The notes: a model not told the origin generated them from the letters alone. Counted from the first letter of the stretch, positions 37,461 to 44,949 are shown. The stretch is DNA of 64,000 nucleotides from Marinobacterium lutimaris (GCF_900108065.1 NZ_FNVQ01000001.1:310001-374000), one strand, 5' to 3'. Made by a program: numbers and translations.

Positions 37461-38276
37461 TCAACGGGAAATAAATACGCGGACCGAGAGTTCATCCGCA
37501 GGCAGGACAACTTCAAGCTTGCTGGCGTCAGCGGTTGGCTTCAGGGAGAGCCCCTGTTTTTGCAGCCGAGCCGTCGTGAGCTCCAGATCGGGCGTCGTGA
37601 ATATCAATGCGCTGATGCACTCGTCTTCCAGGCTGCTGCCTTCGGCGCTCTCCAGGTTGATCGTCGTATGCTCATTGATTATGAGCTGCTCGGTGTTGGT
37701 CAGGCCAAAGCCAAACAGTTGGCTGAAATAGTCGCGCCAGGGCGCCTTGCGCTCAGGTGCCAGAGTCAGGGTCAAACCGCTGAGAGCGCCAAGGATGGGC
37801 GACTCTGGGGATGGCTCATCCACCGGTTTGAAGTCGATATCGTAAATACTGATGCCATCCCCGTAGCGGTCGATCAGGTAGATCTGTGAGCCACCGATCG
37901 ACTCTACGGCTGGGATATTCAGTTCCATCGCGCCGGCCGAGGTCTGGGTTTCCCAGGCGCCGCGAGTCAGGAGGTTCTGGTAGGCGCTGCTGGCATTGGG
38001 CGTGGTTAACGCCAGGGCACAGACGGAGGTTCCGTGCAGGTCGGCAAAGCCTGCGGCGAAGCTGTCTTGCGTAAGGTTGACGACCAGGTTAATCGAGCCC
38101 TGGCTGTAAAGAGTAACGTTCTTGCTGCGGTGCTGAGCCCGTGGAGAGAACCCGAGTTGGCGCAGAATACGGTCGGTCGCCTCGGGCTGGTTCGTCGCCA
38201 GTTCGATAAACTCGATACCCTCAATAGCGGGTGCTGCGTCCTGGTTGTTACCGGGCTCAAAGTAGGGATCAGGCAT
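37461..38276 (-). CDS. VOC/HPPD-like protein, stand-alone paralog of the QuiC C-terminal domain
   Basis: The 271-residue product resembles the HPPD-like half of QuiC: IEGIEFIELATNQPEATDRI, LRQLGFSPRAQHRSKNVTLY, GSINLVVNL, LHGTSVCALAL and NIPAVESIGGSQIYLIDRYG. The first metal histidine (DHIGQ in QuiC) is replaced (LSGLTLT), and the C-terminal FFE motif is missing because the protein ends in RVFISR about 50 residues early, so iron binding is unlikely. It is the first gene of a two-gene unit with the TIM-barrel paralog; the order is the reverse of the domain order in QuiC. Confidence 0.78.
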   Translation of the reverse strand: MPDPYFEPGNNQDAAPAIEGIEFIELATNQPEATDRILRQLGFSPRAQHRSKNVTLYSQGSINLVVNLTQDSFAAGFADLHGTSVCALALTTPNASSAYQNLLTRGAWETQTSAGAMELNIPAVESIGGSQIYLIDRYGDGISIYDIDFKPVDEPSPESPILGALSGLTLTLAPERKAPWRDYFSQLFGFGLTNTEQLIINEHTTINLESAEGSSLEDECISALIFTTPDLELTTARLQKQGLSLKPTADASKLEVVLPADELSVRVFISR

Positions 38277-38589
38277 GAGGTGCGCACTCCGTTCTCTTCA
38301 CATGTAAACCTGTGGCGCAAAGCGAGCCTTGGATCCTCGGCCTTGCGATGTTGTGCAGTTAACTATAGTGCGCTCCCTGTTGCAGGCGCCACAGCTAGGG
38401 TAACTGTCGTATCAAATATTTTAAGTCCTATCTAATTCAAATAATAGTATGTAATGGGTGTGGTCATTAGATTGTACTAGTTGTGATATGCTGAGTTTCT
38501 TATGAAGTTGTGTGGATTGTAAGTCGGGTAAGGTGGCCGCCTGACGTGCCAACCAGGCAACTCAGGCTTTGACTCACGAGACTGTGGCA
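38277..38589. promoter_or_regulatory. Divergent control region of the QuiC-like pair and the second GntR gene
   Basis: About 310 bases with the third, weaker copy of the shared motif at 38421-38435. The AT-rich part around 38405-38450 probably contains promoters for both directions. Confidence 0.4.
38421..38435 (+). promoter_or_regulatory. Candidate regulator site, copy 3 (AAGTCCTATCTAA)
   Basis: AAGTCCTATCTAA shares the TCCTAT core and flanking A/T positions with copies 1 and 2. It is the weakest of the three, but it occupies the same kind of place, a divergent intergenic region of the same island. Confidence 0.3.
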
Positions 38590-39264
38590 ATGGAAAACCT
38601 CGATACTCTGGAAAACAACAGTACCTATCAGCAACTGAGAAACGACATTCTGGACGGTTCGATTGAGCCTGCCAGCAAGCTGTCTATCGCGCAGTTGAGC
38701 AGTCGCTATAACGCCAGCGCCGCGCCGGTGCGTGAGTCGCTATCCCGTCTGGCGGCGGAAGGGCTGGTAATACGTAAGGGGCAGAGAGGTTACTGGGCCG
38801 CGCCCGTTTCGGTAGAGGAGTTTGTCGAGGTCGCGCGTCTGCGAGAGATGCTCGAGGTCGACGCCTTTCGCCAGTCCATACTGCATGGTGATCTGGATTG
38901 GGAGGCGAATATAGCCGGAGCCCGGCACAGAGAGCTCACCGTGCGGCGTAACGCCGAGGGTAACTACAGCGAGCACGCAGGTGAGCTGATTCGCGAAAAC
39001 CGCCGTTTTCATATGGCGCTGATTTCCGGCTGTCCTTCCAAGTGGCAGCTGCGTTTTATTTCGACTCTGTACGACCAGTCGGAAAGATTCCGGCGCCTGT
39101 CGCTGATCAGCCTCGCGGATACCCGTCCGGGGGGCGATGAGCATGAAGCGATGGTAGAAGCGGCCTTTGCACGAGATGAAGAAAAAGCCTGCGCGCTATT
39201 GAAGGCACATATCGAGCACTCCAACCAGCGCGTGATAGAAACGCTGTTTCCGGAACGTAGTTGA
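38590..39264 (+). CDS. GntR family transcriptional regulator (FadR/FCD type), second copy
   Basis: The 224-residue product has a winged helix (about 10-75: TYQQLRNDILDGSIEPASKL, SSRYNASAAPVRESLSRLAA) and an FCD domain (about 85-215) with ENRRFHMALISGCPS and DEHEAMVEAAFARDEEKAC. It is clearly homologous to the first GntR protein of the island, with the same short-FCD layout. The start is uncertain: ATG 38590 is used, but a TTG at 38569 with CAGG before it is possible. It is divergent from the degenerate QuiC-like pair and probably controls it. Confidence 0.87.
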   Translation: MENLDTLENNSTYQQLRNDILDGSIEPASKLSIAQLSSRYNASAAPVRESLSRLAAEGLVIRKGQRGYWAAPVSVEEFVEVARLREMLEVDAFRQSILHGDLDWEANIAGARHRELTVRRNAEGNYSEHAGELIRENRRFHMALISGCPSKWQLRFISTLYDQSERFRRLSLISLADTRPGGDEHEAMVEAAFARDEEKACALLKAHIEHSNQRVIETLFPERS

Positions 39265-39334
39265 TACCCATGCTCTGGCTGGAGCCATTTCCGGTCTTTA
39301 ATAAATAGAAACGTTCCAGGCGCTGCCGTCAGGT

Positions 39335-40360
39335 TTAACAGCGAATCACCGTTTTACCAAAGTGATTGCCACTATCGAGGTGATGAAAGGCGGCTCGGGC
39401 ATCCTCAAACGCAAAGACTCGATCGATTACCGGTTCAATTTCCCGAGCGGCCATCGCTTGGCAAAGTGCCTTGACCAAAGCCCGGTTGCCCACCTGAATC
39501 ATGCGAAGCTCGGCGCGCGTGGCGAACAGTTGATAAAAGTCGATCCCCTGATCGCTCTGGCCGCTGAGAAAGCCGATGGAGTCGATCTTACCGCCCAGTT
39601 TGATCGCCTTGAGCGATTGGTTGAAGGTGTTGGCGCCGCCGACCTCGATAACGCGATCCACACCCAGCCCGCCTGTTAACTGTTTGGCTTTGACGCCCCA
39701 CTCAGGCTCCTGACGGTAGTTGATGACCTCATCGGCGCCGAGCGCCTTCAGGCGGCCCTCTTTGTCTGTCTGCGATGTGGTGGCGATCACCTTAGCACCC
39801 ATGGCCTTCGCCAGTTGCAATGCAAACAGTGAGACGCCGCCGCTACCCTGTACCAGAACCGTATCTCCGATCATCGTAGGTACTGGGCCGTTCAGTGCAT
39901 TCCAGGCGGTGGTGGCCGCACAGGGCAGAGTCGAGGCCTGCTCAAAGCTGAGATAGTTGGGAATCGGGACTATCGATTCGCGGCTGATCACCTTGTATTC
40001 GCACAACCAGCCATCAATCTGGCTGCCATAGGCGCTCTGGCCGATATCCAGCGGGATAGGTCCTTCAAACCAGCGTAAATGGAACAGCCCCATCACGCGA
40101 TCACCGGGCTGAAACTCATCGACACCTTCACCCACCTCGACCACTTCGCCCGCGCCATCGCTGCAGGGAATCAGCCCTGGACGATAAGGCTGAGGGTATC
40201 GCCCGCTTAGCATAGCGACATCACGAAAGTTAAGTGAGACTGCGCGCACACGAATCAATACCTCACCCCTTTGGGGAGAGGGGCGTACCTCTTCGGTGAG
40301 TTTGAGGCCATCTATGTGAGTGTTCTCGCTCGAACGCCAGCTTTGCATCATTCCTCTCAT
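39335..40360 (-). CDS. NAD(P)-dependent zinc-less MDR oxidoreductase (quinone oxidoreductase-like)
   Basis: From ATG 40360 (AGGG about 8 nt upstream) the product is 341 residues. It has the GroES-like half (GEVLIRVRAVSLNFRDVAML, DGAGEVVEVGEGVDEFQPGD) and a Rossmann half (GDTVLVQGSGGVSLFALQLA, LKALGADEVINYRQEPEWG, GGLGVDRVIEVGG). Zinc ligands of classical alcohol dehydrogenases are missing. Related proteins act on enones, quinones or aldehydes; the substrate here is unknown. It lies at the end of the island and converges with the second GntR gene. A longer N-terminal reading to 40567 has no family support. Confidence 0.88.
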   Translation of the reverse strand: MRGMMQSWRSSENTHIDGLKLTEEVRPSPQRGEVLIRVRAVSLNFRDVAMLSGRYPQPYRPGLIPCSDGAGEVVEVGEGVDEFQPGDRVMGLFHLRWFEGPIPLDIGQSAYGSQIDGWLCEYKVISRESIVPIPNYLSFEQASTLPCAATTAWNALNGPVPTMIGDTVLVQGSGGVSLFALQLAKAMGAKVIATTSQTDKEGRLKALGADEVINYRQEPEWGVKAKQLTGGLGVDRVIEVGGANTFNQSLKAIKLGGKIDSIGFLSGQSDQGIDFYQLFATRAELRMIQVGNRALVKALCQAMAAREIEPVIDRVFAFEDARAAFHHLDSGNHFGKTVIRC

Positions 40361-40574
40361 AACTGATCCCTTTGATAAGGCCTCCATGGGGTGAGGTTCA
40401 AGGTTAGCATGGCTTGAGGGGCAAGAAAGCGGGGTTAAGCCGCTTCGACTTCGGCTGCAAGAACAGATTGAGACGTTCGATTGCTGCGAGGGGCACCGCT
40501 GGTTTGGCCCCAGATTTATTGGAGCCTGGTTCGAAGGTTCTCTGCGCCTCAATCGTAAAAAGCTCATACCTGGC

Positions 40575-40589
40575 GTGAAAAAATTTTAG
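40575..40589 (-). promoter_or_regulatory. Weak activator-site-like sequence upstream of csbD
   Basis: On the minus strand this reads CTAAAATTTTTTCAC, related to GTAANNNNTTCA but with an altered first base and two extra bases in the middle. Its distance from the -24 element (about 96 bases) equals that of the better copies. Confidence 0.3.
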
Positions 40590-40676
40590 GCGGGTGGACT
40601 TTTAAAGCGCCCCTGACGATCGATATTAACCGAGGCTAAATATTAAAGCATATATAAAACAATGGATTATGTTTTT

Positions 40677-40691
40677 TGGCACGCTGTTGGC
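40677..40691 (+). promoter_or_regulatory. Sigma-54 promoter P1, before csbD
   Basis: TGGCACG-ctgt-TGGC has the invariant GG and GC with ten bases between them, as the -24/-12 class requires. The TGGCACG half is a full match to consensus. Transcription would start near 40703, 100 bases before csbD. Confidence 0.7.
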
Positions 40692-40802
40692 TTAGATGAA
40701 ATTACGATATGAAGGTCGTGTGTACTGAGACTCTTTTGGGCTTCGGTGCATGGTAAACCGCAGCGGGCGGAGGCTCGCTGAATCAGTTCAGACAAGGAGA
40801 TA

Positions 40803-40997
40803 ATGATGAATATCGATATCGCTGAAGGTAAATGGAAGCAGCTTAAGGGCGAGGTGAAGGATCGCTGGGGTAAGCTGACTGACGACGAGCTGAACCAGGT
40901 TGAAGGGCGCAGTGAGCGTCTGGTTGGTCTACTGCAGGAGCGCTACGGTCTCGAGCGTGAGCAGGCCGAGAAAGAGATAGAATTTCTGCTGCACTGA
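40803..40997 (+). CDS. CsbD family stress protein
   Basis: The 64-residue protein has the CsbD pattern: NIDIAEGKWKQLKGEVKDRW at the N terminus, KLTDDELNQVEGRSERLVG in the middle, and the C-terminal LQERYGLEREQAEKEIEFLL typical of the proteobacterial YjbJ subgroup. CsbD-like proteins are small, soluble and strongly induced by stress in many bacteria; their biochemical role is unknown. A ribosome site AAGGAG lies 5 nt before the ATG. The gene has its own sigma-54 promoter and terminator. Confidence 0.92.
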   Translation: MMNIDIAEGKWKQLKGEVKDRWGKLTDDELNQVEGRSERLVGLLQERYGLEREQAEKEIEFLLH

Positions 40998-41023
40998 CAG
41001 AATTGTTTTTAGCGCACATGGTA

Positions 41024-41049
41024 AGCCGCCCCCCTGGGGCGGCTTTTTT
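41024..41049 (+). terminator. Terminator of csbD
   Basis: A 9-bp GC-rich stem (41024-41032 with 41036-41044) is followed by T residues to 41049, 27 bases after the csbD stop. Confidence 0.93.
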
Positions 41050-41259
41050 GTTGTGGGTCATCAGGATGATGAATTTGTCCGCAACAGACTTGTGAAGACG
41101 CCGTGCATTGATGCAAGGGTGAGGTGATAAAGACATATTGCCCCAATCAATATTCCTGTCGGGAGCTCTCAATAGTTTTGAATCGGTGGCTCTTCTCCTG
41201 CTTGGCGTTAAGTACAGTTGAATTCAGACTTGATTGGTTACAGTCGTCAGGTAAAGACG

Positions 41260-41295
41260 GTAAAAACTTCATTGTCACCCTGTAAAAAGCTTTCA
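41260..41295 (+). promoter_or_regulatory. Candidate activator sites upstream of P2
   Basis: GTAAAAACTTCA (41260-41271) is an exact copy of GTAANNNNTTCA. GTAAAAAGCTTTCA (41282-41295) is a relative with two extra bases. They lie 70-95 bases upstream of the -24 element of P2, the usual place for enhancer-binding protein sites. Confidence 0.5.
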
Positions 41296-41357
41296 ATCCA
41301 TCGGTAAATTTCAACCTATGATGCTTTAAAAGCCTATGCTTCCGGGATTTTTATAAT

Positions 41358-41372
41358 TGGCATGGTATCTGC
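41358..41372 (+). promoter_or_regulatory. Sigma-54 promoter P2, before the DUF1328 gene
   Basis: TGGCATG-gtat-CTGC has GG and GC at exact -24/-12 spacing. It is followed by TTTATACATG, a sequence also found after P3. Transcription would start near 41384, about 30 bases before the gene. Confidence 0.7.
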
Positions 41373-41414
41373 TTTATACATGGGGATTGAAAAAATATTG
41401 ATGGAGGGAACGTT

Positions 41415-41591
41415 ATGCTTGGTTGGGCTGTCGTATTTTTCATTATCGCATTGATCGCTGGTGTTATGGGTTTTGGTGGTATTGCCGGGGCTGCAGCCGG
41501 AATGGCCAAGATACTGTTTTTTGTATTTTTGGTATTTCTGCTTATCAGCGTTTTTGTTCATTTAACTCGCGGTCGTGGCCCGCGTATATAA
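41415..41591 (+). CDS. DUF1328 small membrane protein (YtjA type)
   Basis: The frame encodes 58 residues with two membrane helices (about 3-25 and 32-50): [20 protein letters not shown], then [18 protein letters not shown], and a basic C-terminal tail ([10 protein letters not shown]). The GF-GG-AG-AAG pattern in the middle is the DUF1328 signature shared with E. coli YtjA. The function is unknown; homologues are often stress-induced. GGAGGG lies 8 nt before the ATG. It is followed by the lipoprotein gene 64 bases later, apparently in one transcript. Confidence 0.88.
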   Translation: MLGWAVVFFIIALIAGVMGFGGIAGAAAGMAKILFFVFLVFLLISVFVHLTRGRGPRI

Positions 41592-41655
41592 GCCGCAGTT
41601 GTTACAAGAGAATTGACGCTTTTTGAATACGATACACTTCGTTCGAAGGAGACAA

Positions 41656-41853
41656 ATGATGAAAAAATGGATTGCAATGCCCCTGGTAACCCTGGTTTCT
41701 GTCCTGATGCTCAGCGCATGCAGTGAGCCGGAAGGTCCTGCAGAGAAAGCCGGTGCGAAGATTGATGAGATGGCAACGGACACCGGTAACGCCATTGAAG
41801 ACAGCTGTGAAGAGCTTAAGGAAGGAGTGGGTGCAGACGATACCGACTGCTAA
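41656..41853 (+). CDS. Small stress lipoprotein, entericidin-like size
   Basis: From ATG 41656 (AAGGAG 5 nt upstream) the product is 65 residues: a basic start, a hydrophobic segment and the lipobox LSAC, with lipidation at that Cys. The mature part is acidic (PEGPAEKAGAKIDEMATDTG, then ELKEGVGADDTDC) and has two more cysteines that could form a disulfide. The residue after Cys is Ser, so sorting to the outer membrane is expected. The mature part resembles the acidic amphipathic repeats of small stress lipoproteins, but no family is firmly recognised. It shares the P2 transcript with the DUF1328 gene. Confidence 0.75.
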   Translation: MMKKWIAMPLVTLVSVLMLSACSEPEGPAEKAGAKIDEMATDTGNAIEDSCEELKEGVGADDTDC

Positions 41854-41879
41854 TTAATTCTTGTCGCCCACCAAAAAAG

Positions 41880-41901
41880 CCCACGTACCGTGGGTTTTTT
41901 T
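41880..41901 (+). terminator. Terminator of the DUF1328-lipoprotein unit
   Basis: A five-base-pair stem (41880-41884 with 41890-41894), extended by A/T pairs, is followed by seven T residues. Confidence 0.85.
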
Positions 41902-41929
41902 ATGCCTGGTTCTAAGTGGTTTTTTTAAT

Positions 41930-41963
41930 GTAAAAACTACACAAAGAATAAGTAAGAGTTTCA
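41930..41963 (+). promoter_or_regulatory. Candidate activator sites upstream of P3
   Basis: GTAAGAGTTTCA (41952-41963) is an exact GTAANNNNTTCA copy and is identical to one upstream of P5. GTAAAAACTACA (41930-41941) has one mismatch. They lie 82-105 bases before the -24 element of P3. Confidence 0.5.
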
Positions 41964-42038
41964 CCGTTTTCTTAAAATTGTCGGTTATTTTAGCTTTGAT
42001 TTACGCTCCGGGCCCCATTTTATGGGTTTTTTGATTTT

Positions 42039-42053
42039 TGGCATGATATTAGC
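42039..42053 (+). promoter_or_regulatory. Sigma-54 promoter P3, before the BON-domain gene
   Basis: TGGCATG-atat-TAGC keeps GG and GC at exact spacing, and the following TTTATACATG is shared with P2. Transcription would start near 42065, 30 bases before the BON gene. Confidence 0.7.
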
Positions 42054-42094
42054 TTTATACATGTGGACAAAATGATATATCCAAGGAGAATAGC

Positions 42095-42661
42095 ATGAAG
42101 ATCAAAAAGACAGCTCTGGCCTTGGCGACAGCTTCAGTTCTGGCTGCACCGGTTGCAATGGCAGATATGAACGACTGGGAAGGTCAATCAAAAGATGCTT
42201 GGCTGGATGGCAAACTGGAAACAGCCCTGATGCTCAACACTGAACTGAATAACTTCAAGATCGATACCGATGTCGATAAGACCGTTGTCACATTGAGTGG
42301 TCAGGTCAGTAACGAGACTGAGAAAGAGTTGGCTGGTCAGATTGCGGCGAATATTGACGGGATCACCGACGTTAACAACGAGCTGATGGTTGAGAGTGAA
42401 ACGGAGGCATCCGATGAACCCAACGTCGCGGAGCAGTTCGCCAGTGATGTCAACGACCTGACGATTCAGGCCGGGCTCAAGATGCGTTACGCCACGTCCG
42501 ATGGATTGGATGGCAGCGATATAGATATCGACGCGGAGGGCGGTGTAGTGACTCTGACCGGTCAGGTACCAAGCAACGCTGCGCATGATCTGGCACTGGA
42601 GATCGCACAGGGTTATGACCGCGTCCGAGACGTGGAAGATGAGCTTAAGGTGGTTAACTAA
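42095..42661 (+). CDS. Periplasmic double BON-domain protein (OsmY-like)
   Basis: The 188-residue protein has a signal peptide (KIKKTALALATASVLAAPVA, then MADM) and two BON domains. The first (about 40-105) has WLDGKLETALMLNTELNNFK and VVTLSGQVSNETEKELAGQI. The second (about 115-187) has ASDVNDLTIQAGLKMRYATS and VVTLTGQVPSNAAHDLALEI. BON domains bind phospholipid surfaces; OsmY protects the envelope and acts as a chaperone under osmotic stress. AAGGAG precedes the ATG. The DUF2383 gene follows after 15 bases in the same transcript. Confidence 0.9.
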   Translation: MKIKKTALALATASVLAAPVAMADMNDWEGQSKDAWLDGKLETALMLNTELNNFKIDTDVDKTVVTLSGQVSNETEKELAGQIAANIDGITDVNNELMVESETEASDEPNVAEQFASDVNDLTIQAGLKMRYATSDGLDGSDIDIDAEGGVVTLTGQVPSNAAHDLALEIAQGYDRVRDVEDELKVVN

Positions 42662-42676
42662 TCCGGAGGCGATCTT

Positions 42677-43135
42677 ATGTCAGGTGCGCAGGATAGCGAT
42701 CTCGTAAATGAGCTGATTGCTGTGTGCCATGACGGAGAAGGTTTTTATCGCCATGCCGCCAAGGCGGTAGAGAACAGCGAGTTGCGCTCTCTGTTCTGGG
42801 AGATGGCCGATAGCCGCCGACAGATCGCTGAAGCACTCAGTGATAAGGTGGTTGGCAGGCTGGGAGAGGGGCGTGACAGCGCGGCCCTTTCCCTAAGGAT
42901 GAGGCGGCTCTACGCCGAGGTGGAAGCCAGATTGGCCCGAGACAGTGATGTGACATACGTCTCTGAGCTTGAACGTAGCGAGGCCAACACCTTGGACAAC
43001 TTTCGCCAGAGCATCGGCAGCGTGCAAAGTACGCGGCTCGCCCAGGAACTGGCGAGACATCTGGCCTCCATTCAGGTGATGCATGATCGAATGCATCTGA
43101 TCAGGGAGGAGATTGAGGGGCGTCAGAGGCGATAA
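42677..43135 (+). CDS. Four-helix-bundle DUF2383 protein (PA2169-like), first copy
   Basis: The 152-residue protein is helical and resembles ferritin-like DUF2383 proteins: VNELIAVCHDGEGFYRHAAK, then LFWEMADSRRQIAEALSDKV, a central RMRRLYAEVEARL, and LERSEANTLDNFRQSI. Acidic and His residues at helix faces might bind metal, as in ferritin-like folds, but a complete di-iron site cannot be confirmed by eye. A paralog is encoded at 45764-46216. It is cotranscribed with the BON gene; CGGAGG lies 5 nt before the ATG. Confidence 0.82.
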   Translation: MSGAQDSDLVNELIAVCHDGEGFYRHAAKAVENSELRSLFWEMADSRRQIAEALSDKVVGRLGEGRDSAALSLRMRRLYAEVEARLARDSDVTYVSELERSEANTLDNFRQSIGSVQSTRLAQELARHLASIQVMHDRMHLIREEIEGRQRR

Positions 43136-43163
43136 AACCCTCTTGAGGGCACTCAGTGATCAA

Positions 43164-43188
43164 CCGGGGCATCTACCCCGGTTTTTTT
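43164..43188 (+). terminator. Terminator of the BON-DUF2383 unit
   Basis: A six-base-pair GC stem (43164-43169 with 43176-43181) is followed by seven T residues. Confidence 0.92.
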
Positions 43189-43331
43189 ATGTTTGGGTGG
43201 TATTTGGGCGCGAACTTCGTCGAAACGGTTTTGTCATAGCCGTTGCTATAAATCGTTGTTAAGAATGGTATAGTTCACTGTCAAAGTTGCCGTCCAAGGC
43301 AACTACTACAAACCTGCCGGAATACCCACAT

Positions 43332-44699
43332 ATGCCAAGACTCCATCTGATATCTGAGGATATCGCCTTAGCGGAGCAGATTTTGCCCATGCTCGATGAG
43401 TCAGGTTTCAGGGTTGGGCAGTCGGCCGAGATGGCGGCGGATCTGACAACACCGCCTCAGGGTGATGTGGTGATTTTTGCGCCTTATCAGTTTGATGAGG
43501 ATCAGTATCGGCTCTATCTGGAACACCCGCTGCATGAGGATGCTGAGTGGATGCTGGTGAGCAACGGCGTCCCTAACCCCTGGTTGGACAAGATGATGAG
43601 TCAGGGGGTCGCTTATCATTTCCGGACTCCGATCGATGACAAGCATTTTAAAGAGGTTATCGGTGACTTCTATGTAGAGATTCGTGAAGAGAAGGCGACT
43701 CATGCTGAAGCACCCTTAACCTCCAATCTGGACCAGTTTGGCCTGCTGCTAGGTTCCTCCGCCGCGATGCGGCGGCTGTATCGTCTGATTCGTCGTGTCA
43801 GTCAGACGGATGCAAACGTGTTGTTGATCGGCGAAAGTGGCAGCGGTAAAGAGCTGGCCGCGCGCACGATCCATCAGCAGAGCCCGCGTGCCAACAAACC
43901 ATTTATCGCCATTAACTGTGCGGCTTTGACGGCCGAACTGGTCGAAAGTGAGCTGTTTGGTCATAAGAAAGGCGCGTTTACCGGCGCTATAGCCGATCAT
44001 GTCGGTTTCTTCGAACAGGGTGGTGATGGCACGCTGTTTCTCGATGAGATCACCGAAATGCCCCTGGCGCTGCAGAGCAAACTACTGCGTGTGCTGGAAA
44101 CCGGTGAGTTTACCCGTCTCGGCAGTGATAAGGTGATGCGCACCCAGGTACGTGTGGTGGCAGCGACTAACCGTATCCCGTCTGAGGCGATAGACGAGGG
44201 CTACCTGCGTGAGGATCTCTACTTCCGTCTTGCACATTTCCCGATTCAGCTGCCGCCGTTGAGGAAACGCGGCAGTGATGTGATTGAGCTGGCCAAGCAC
44301 TTTCTTGCTTATCGCAACCAGGCAACCGAGACCAGCAAGGCGTTTACCGAAGAAGCACTGGATGCTATCGGAAAATTTGACTGGCCAGGTAATGTTCGTG
44401 AGCTTAAGCACAGCGTTGAACGCGCTCATATCCTGGCGATCGATGATATTACGTTGGCTGAGCTACCGTCGCTGACGGAGCGTCAAAAAATCGATCCTAA
44501 CCTGATTCGTCCGGGTGTCTCGTTAAAAGAGGCTGAAAAGGCTCTGATCCTCGCGACACTCGAAGCCTGTGAACAGAACAAAACACTCGCCGCCGAACAG
44601 CTGGGTATCAGTGTAAAAACCCTCTATAACAAGCTTGAACGTTACGAAGCCGAAGAGTCGGGCAGCGTGCAGGGCGCTGCTGAGCAGGACGAAGAATAG
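43332..44699 (+). CDS. Sigma-54 enhancer-binding protein with a degenerate receiver domain
   Basis: From ATG 43332 the product is 455 residues. The N-terminal 120 residues have the alternating pattern of a response-regulator receiver, but the strand that should end in the phosphorylated Asp reads DVVIFAP, and the conserved Lys before Pro is lost (HFRTP), so phosphorylation is unlikely. The AAA+ domain (about 140-370) is complete: Walker A GESGSGKE (167-174), GAFTGA (214-219, contacts sigma-54), Walker B GTLFLDEI and EDLYFRLAHFPI. The C-terminal Fis helix-turn-helix has LEACEQNKTLAAEQLGISVK. It lies amid five sigma-54 promoters and is their natural candidate activator. No -24/-12 element precedes its own gene. 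Confidence 0.92.
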   Translation: MPRLHLISEDIALAEQILPMLDESGFRVGQSAEMAADLTTPPQGDVVIFAPYQFDEDQYRLYLEHPLHEDAEWMLVSNGVPNPWLDKMMSQGVAYHFRTPIDDKHFKEVIGDFYVEIREEKATHAEAPLTSNLDQFGLLLGSSAAMRRLYRLIRRVSQTDANVLLIGESGSGKELAARTIHQQSPRANKPFIAINCAALTAELVESELFGHKKGAFTGAIADHVGFFEQGGDGTLFLDEITEMPLALQSKLLRVLETGEFTRLGSDKVMRTQVRVVAATNRIPSEAIDEGYLREDLYFRLAHFPIQLPPLRKRGSDVIELAKHFLAYRNQATETSKAFTEEALDAIGKFDWPGNVRELKHSVERAHILAIDDITLAELPSLTERQKIDPNLIRPGVSLKEAEKALILATLEACEQNKTLAAEQLGISVKTLYNKLERYEAEESGSVQGAAEQDEE

Positions 44700-44712
44700 C
44701 TCCTACCCATTC

Positions 44713-44735
44713 GCGCAGGCTTCCAGGGCCTGCGC
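44713..44735 (+). terminator. Hairpin after the enhancer-binding protein gene
   Basis: Arms GCGCAGGC and GCCTGCGC (44713-44720, 44728-44735) form an 8-bp stem 13 bases after the stop. There is no T-tract, so it may be a Rho-dependent end. Confidence 0.5.
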
Positions 44736-44808
44736 TGTCTCCTGCTTAAATGCTCTATTCTGATCACTCCTTTCCGAATACTCCTTACTGGACGTTCCTT
44801 TCTGTGCT

Positions 44809-44820
44809 GTAAAAAATTCA
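44809..44820 (+). promoter_or_regulatory. Candidate activator site upstream of P4
   Basis: GTAAAAAATTCA is an exact GTAANNNNTTCA copy 93 bases (centre) before the GG of the -24 element of P4. Confidence 0.5.
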
Positions 44821-44906
44821 CGACAGTTTTTCATTCTTACCGGCGTGATCTTGGTTCTGCGCCAGGATGTTGTTATTTAATCCAACAAAAACAATGACTT
44901 GTATTT

Positions 44907-44921
44907 TGGCATGCGGCTTGC
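44907..44921 (+). promoter_or_regulatory. Sigma-54 promoter P4, before the mini membrane protein gene
   Basis: TGGCATG-cggc-TTGC is the best match of the five: only one base of the TGGCACG-N4-TTGC consensus differs. It is followed by TTT. Transcription would start near 44933, just before the ribosome site. Confidence 0.8.
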
Positions 44922-44949
44922 TTTCTCCATCCTAAAGGAGGAATTGACC

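Larger units (their letters stand above)
40361..40802 (+). promoter_or_regulatory. Intergenic region with sigma-54 control of csbD
   Basis: About 440 bases. The csbD-proximal half holds a -24/-12 promoter (40677-40691) and, about 95 bases upstream of it, a TGAAAAAATTTTA sequence related to the activator motif described below. The MDR gene promoter should be in the other half. No gene is seen. Confidence 0.5.

Noticed and set aside
36602-38276. A frameshifted or broken second copy of quiC
   Set aside because: The two halves are in the opposite order to the fusion, each has its own start site and they do not overlap, so they are separate genes.
40361-40567. An N-terminal extension of the MDR oxidoreductase
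   Set aside because: The family begins near the chosen ATG, which has a good ribosome site; the extension is Ser/Pro/Arg-rich without a pattern.
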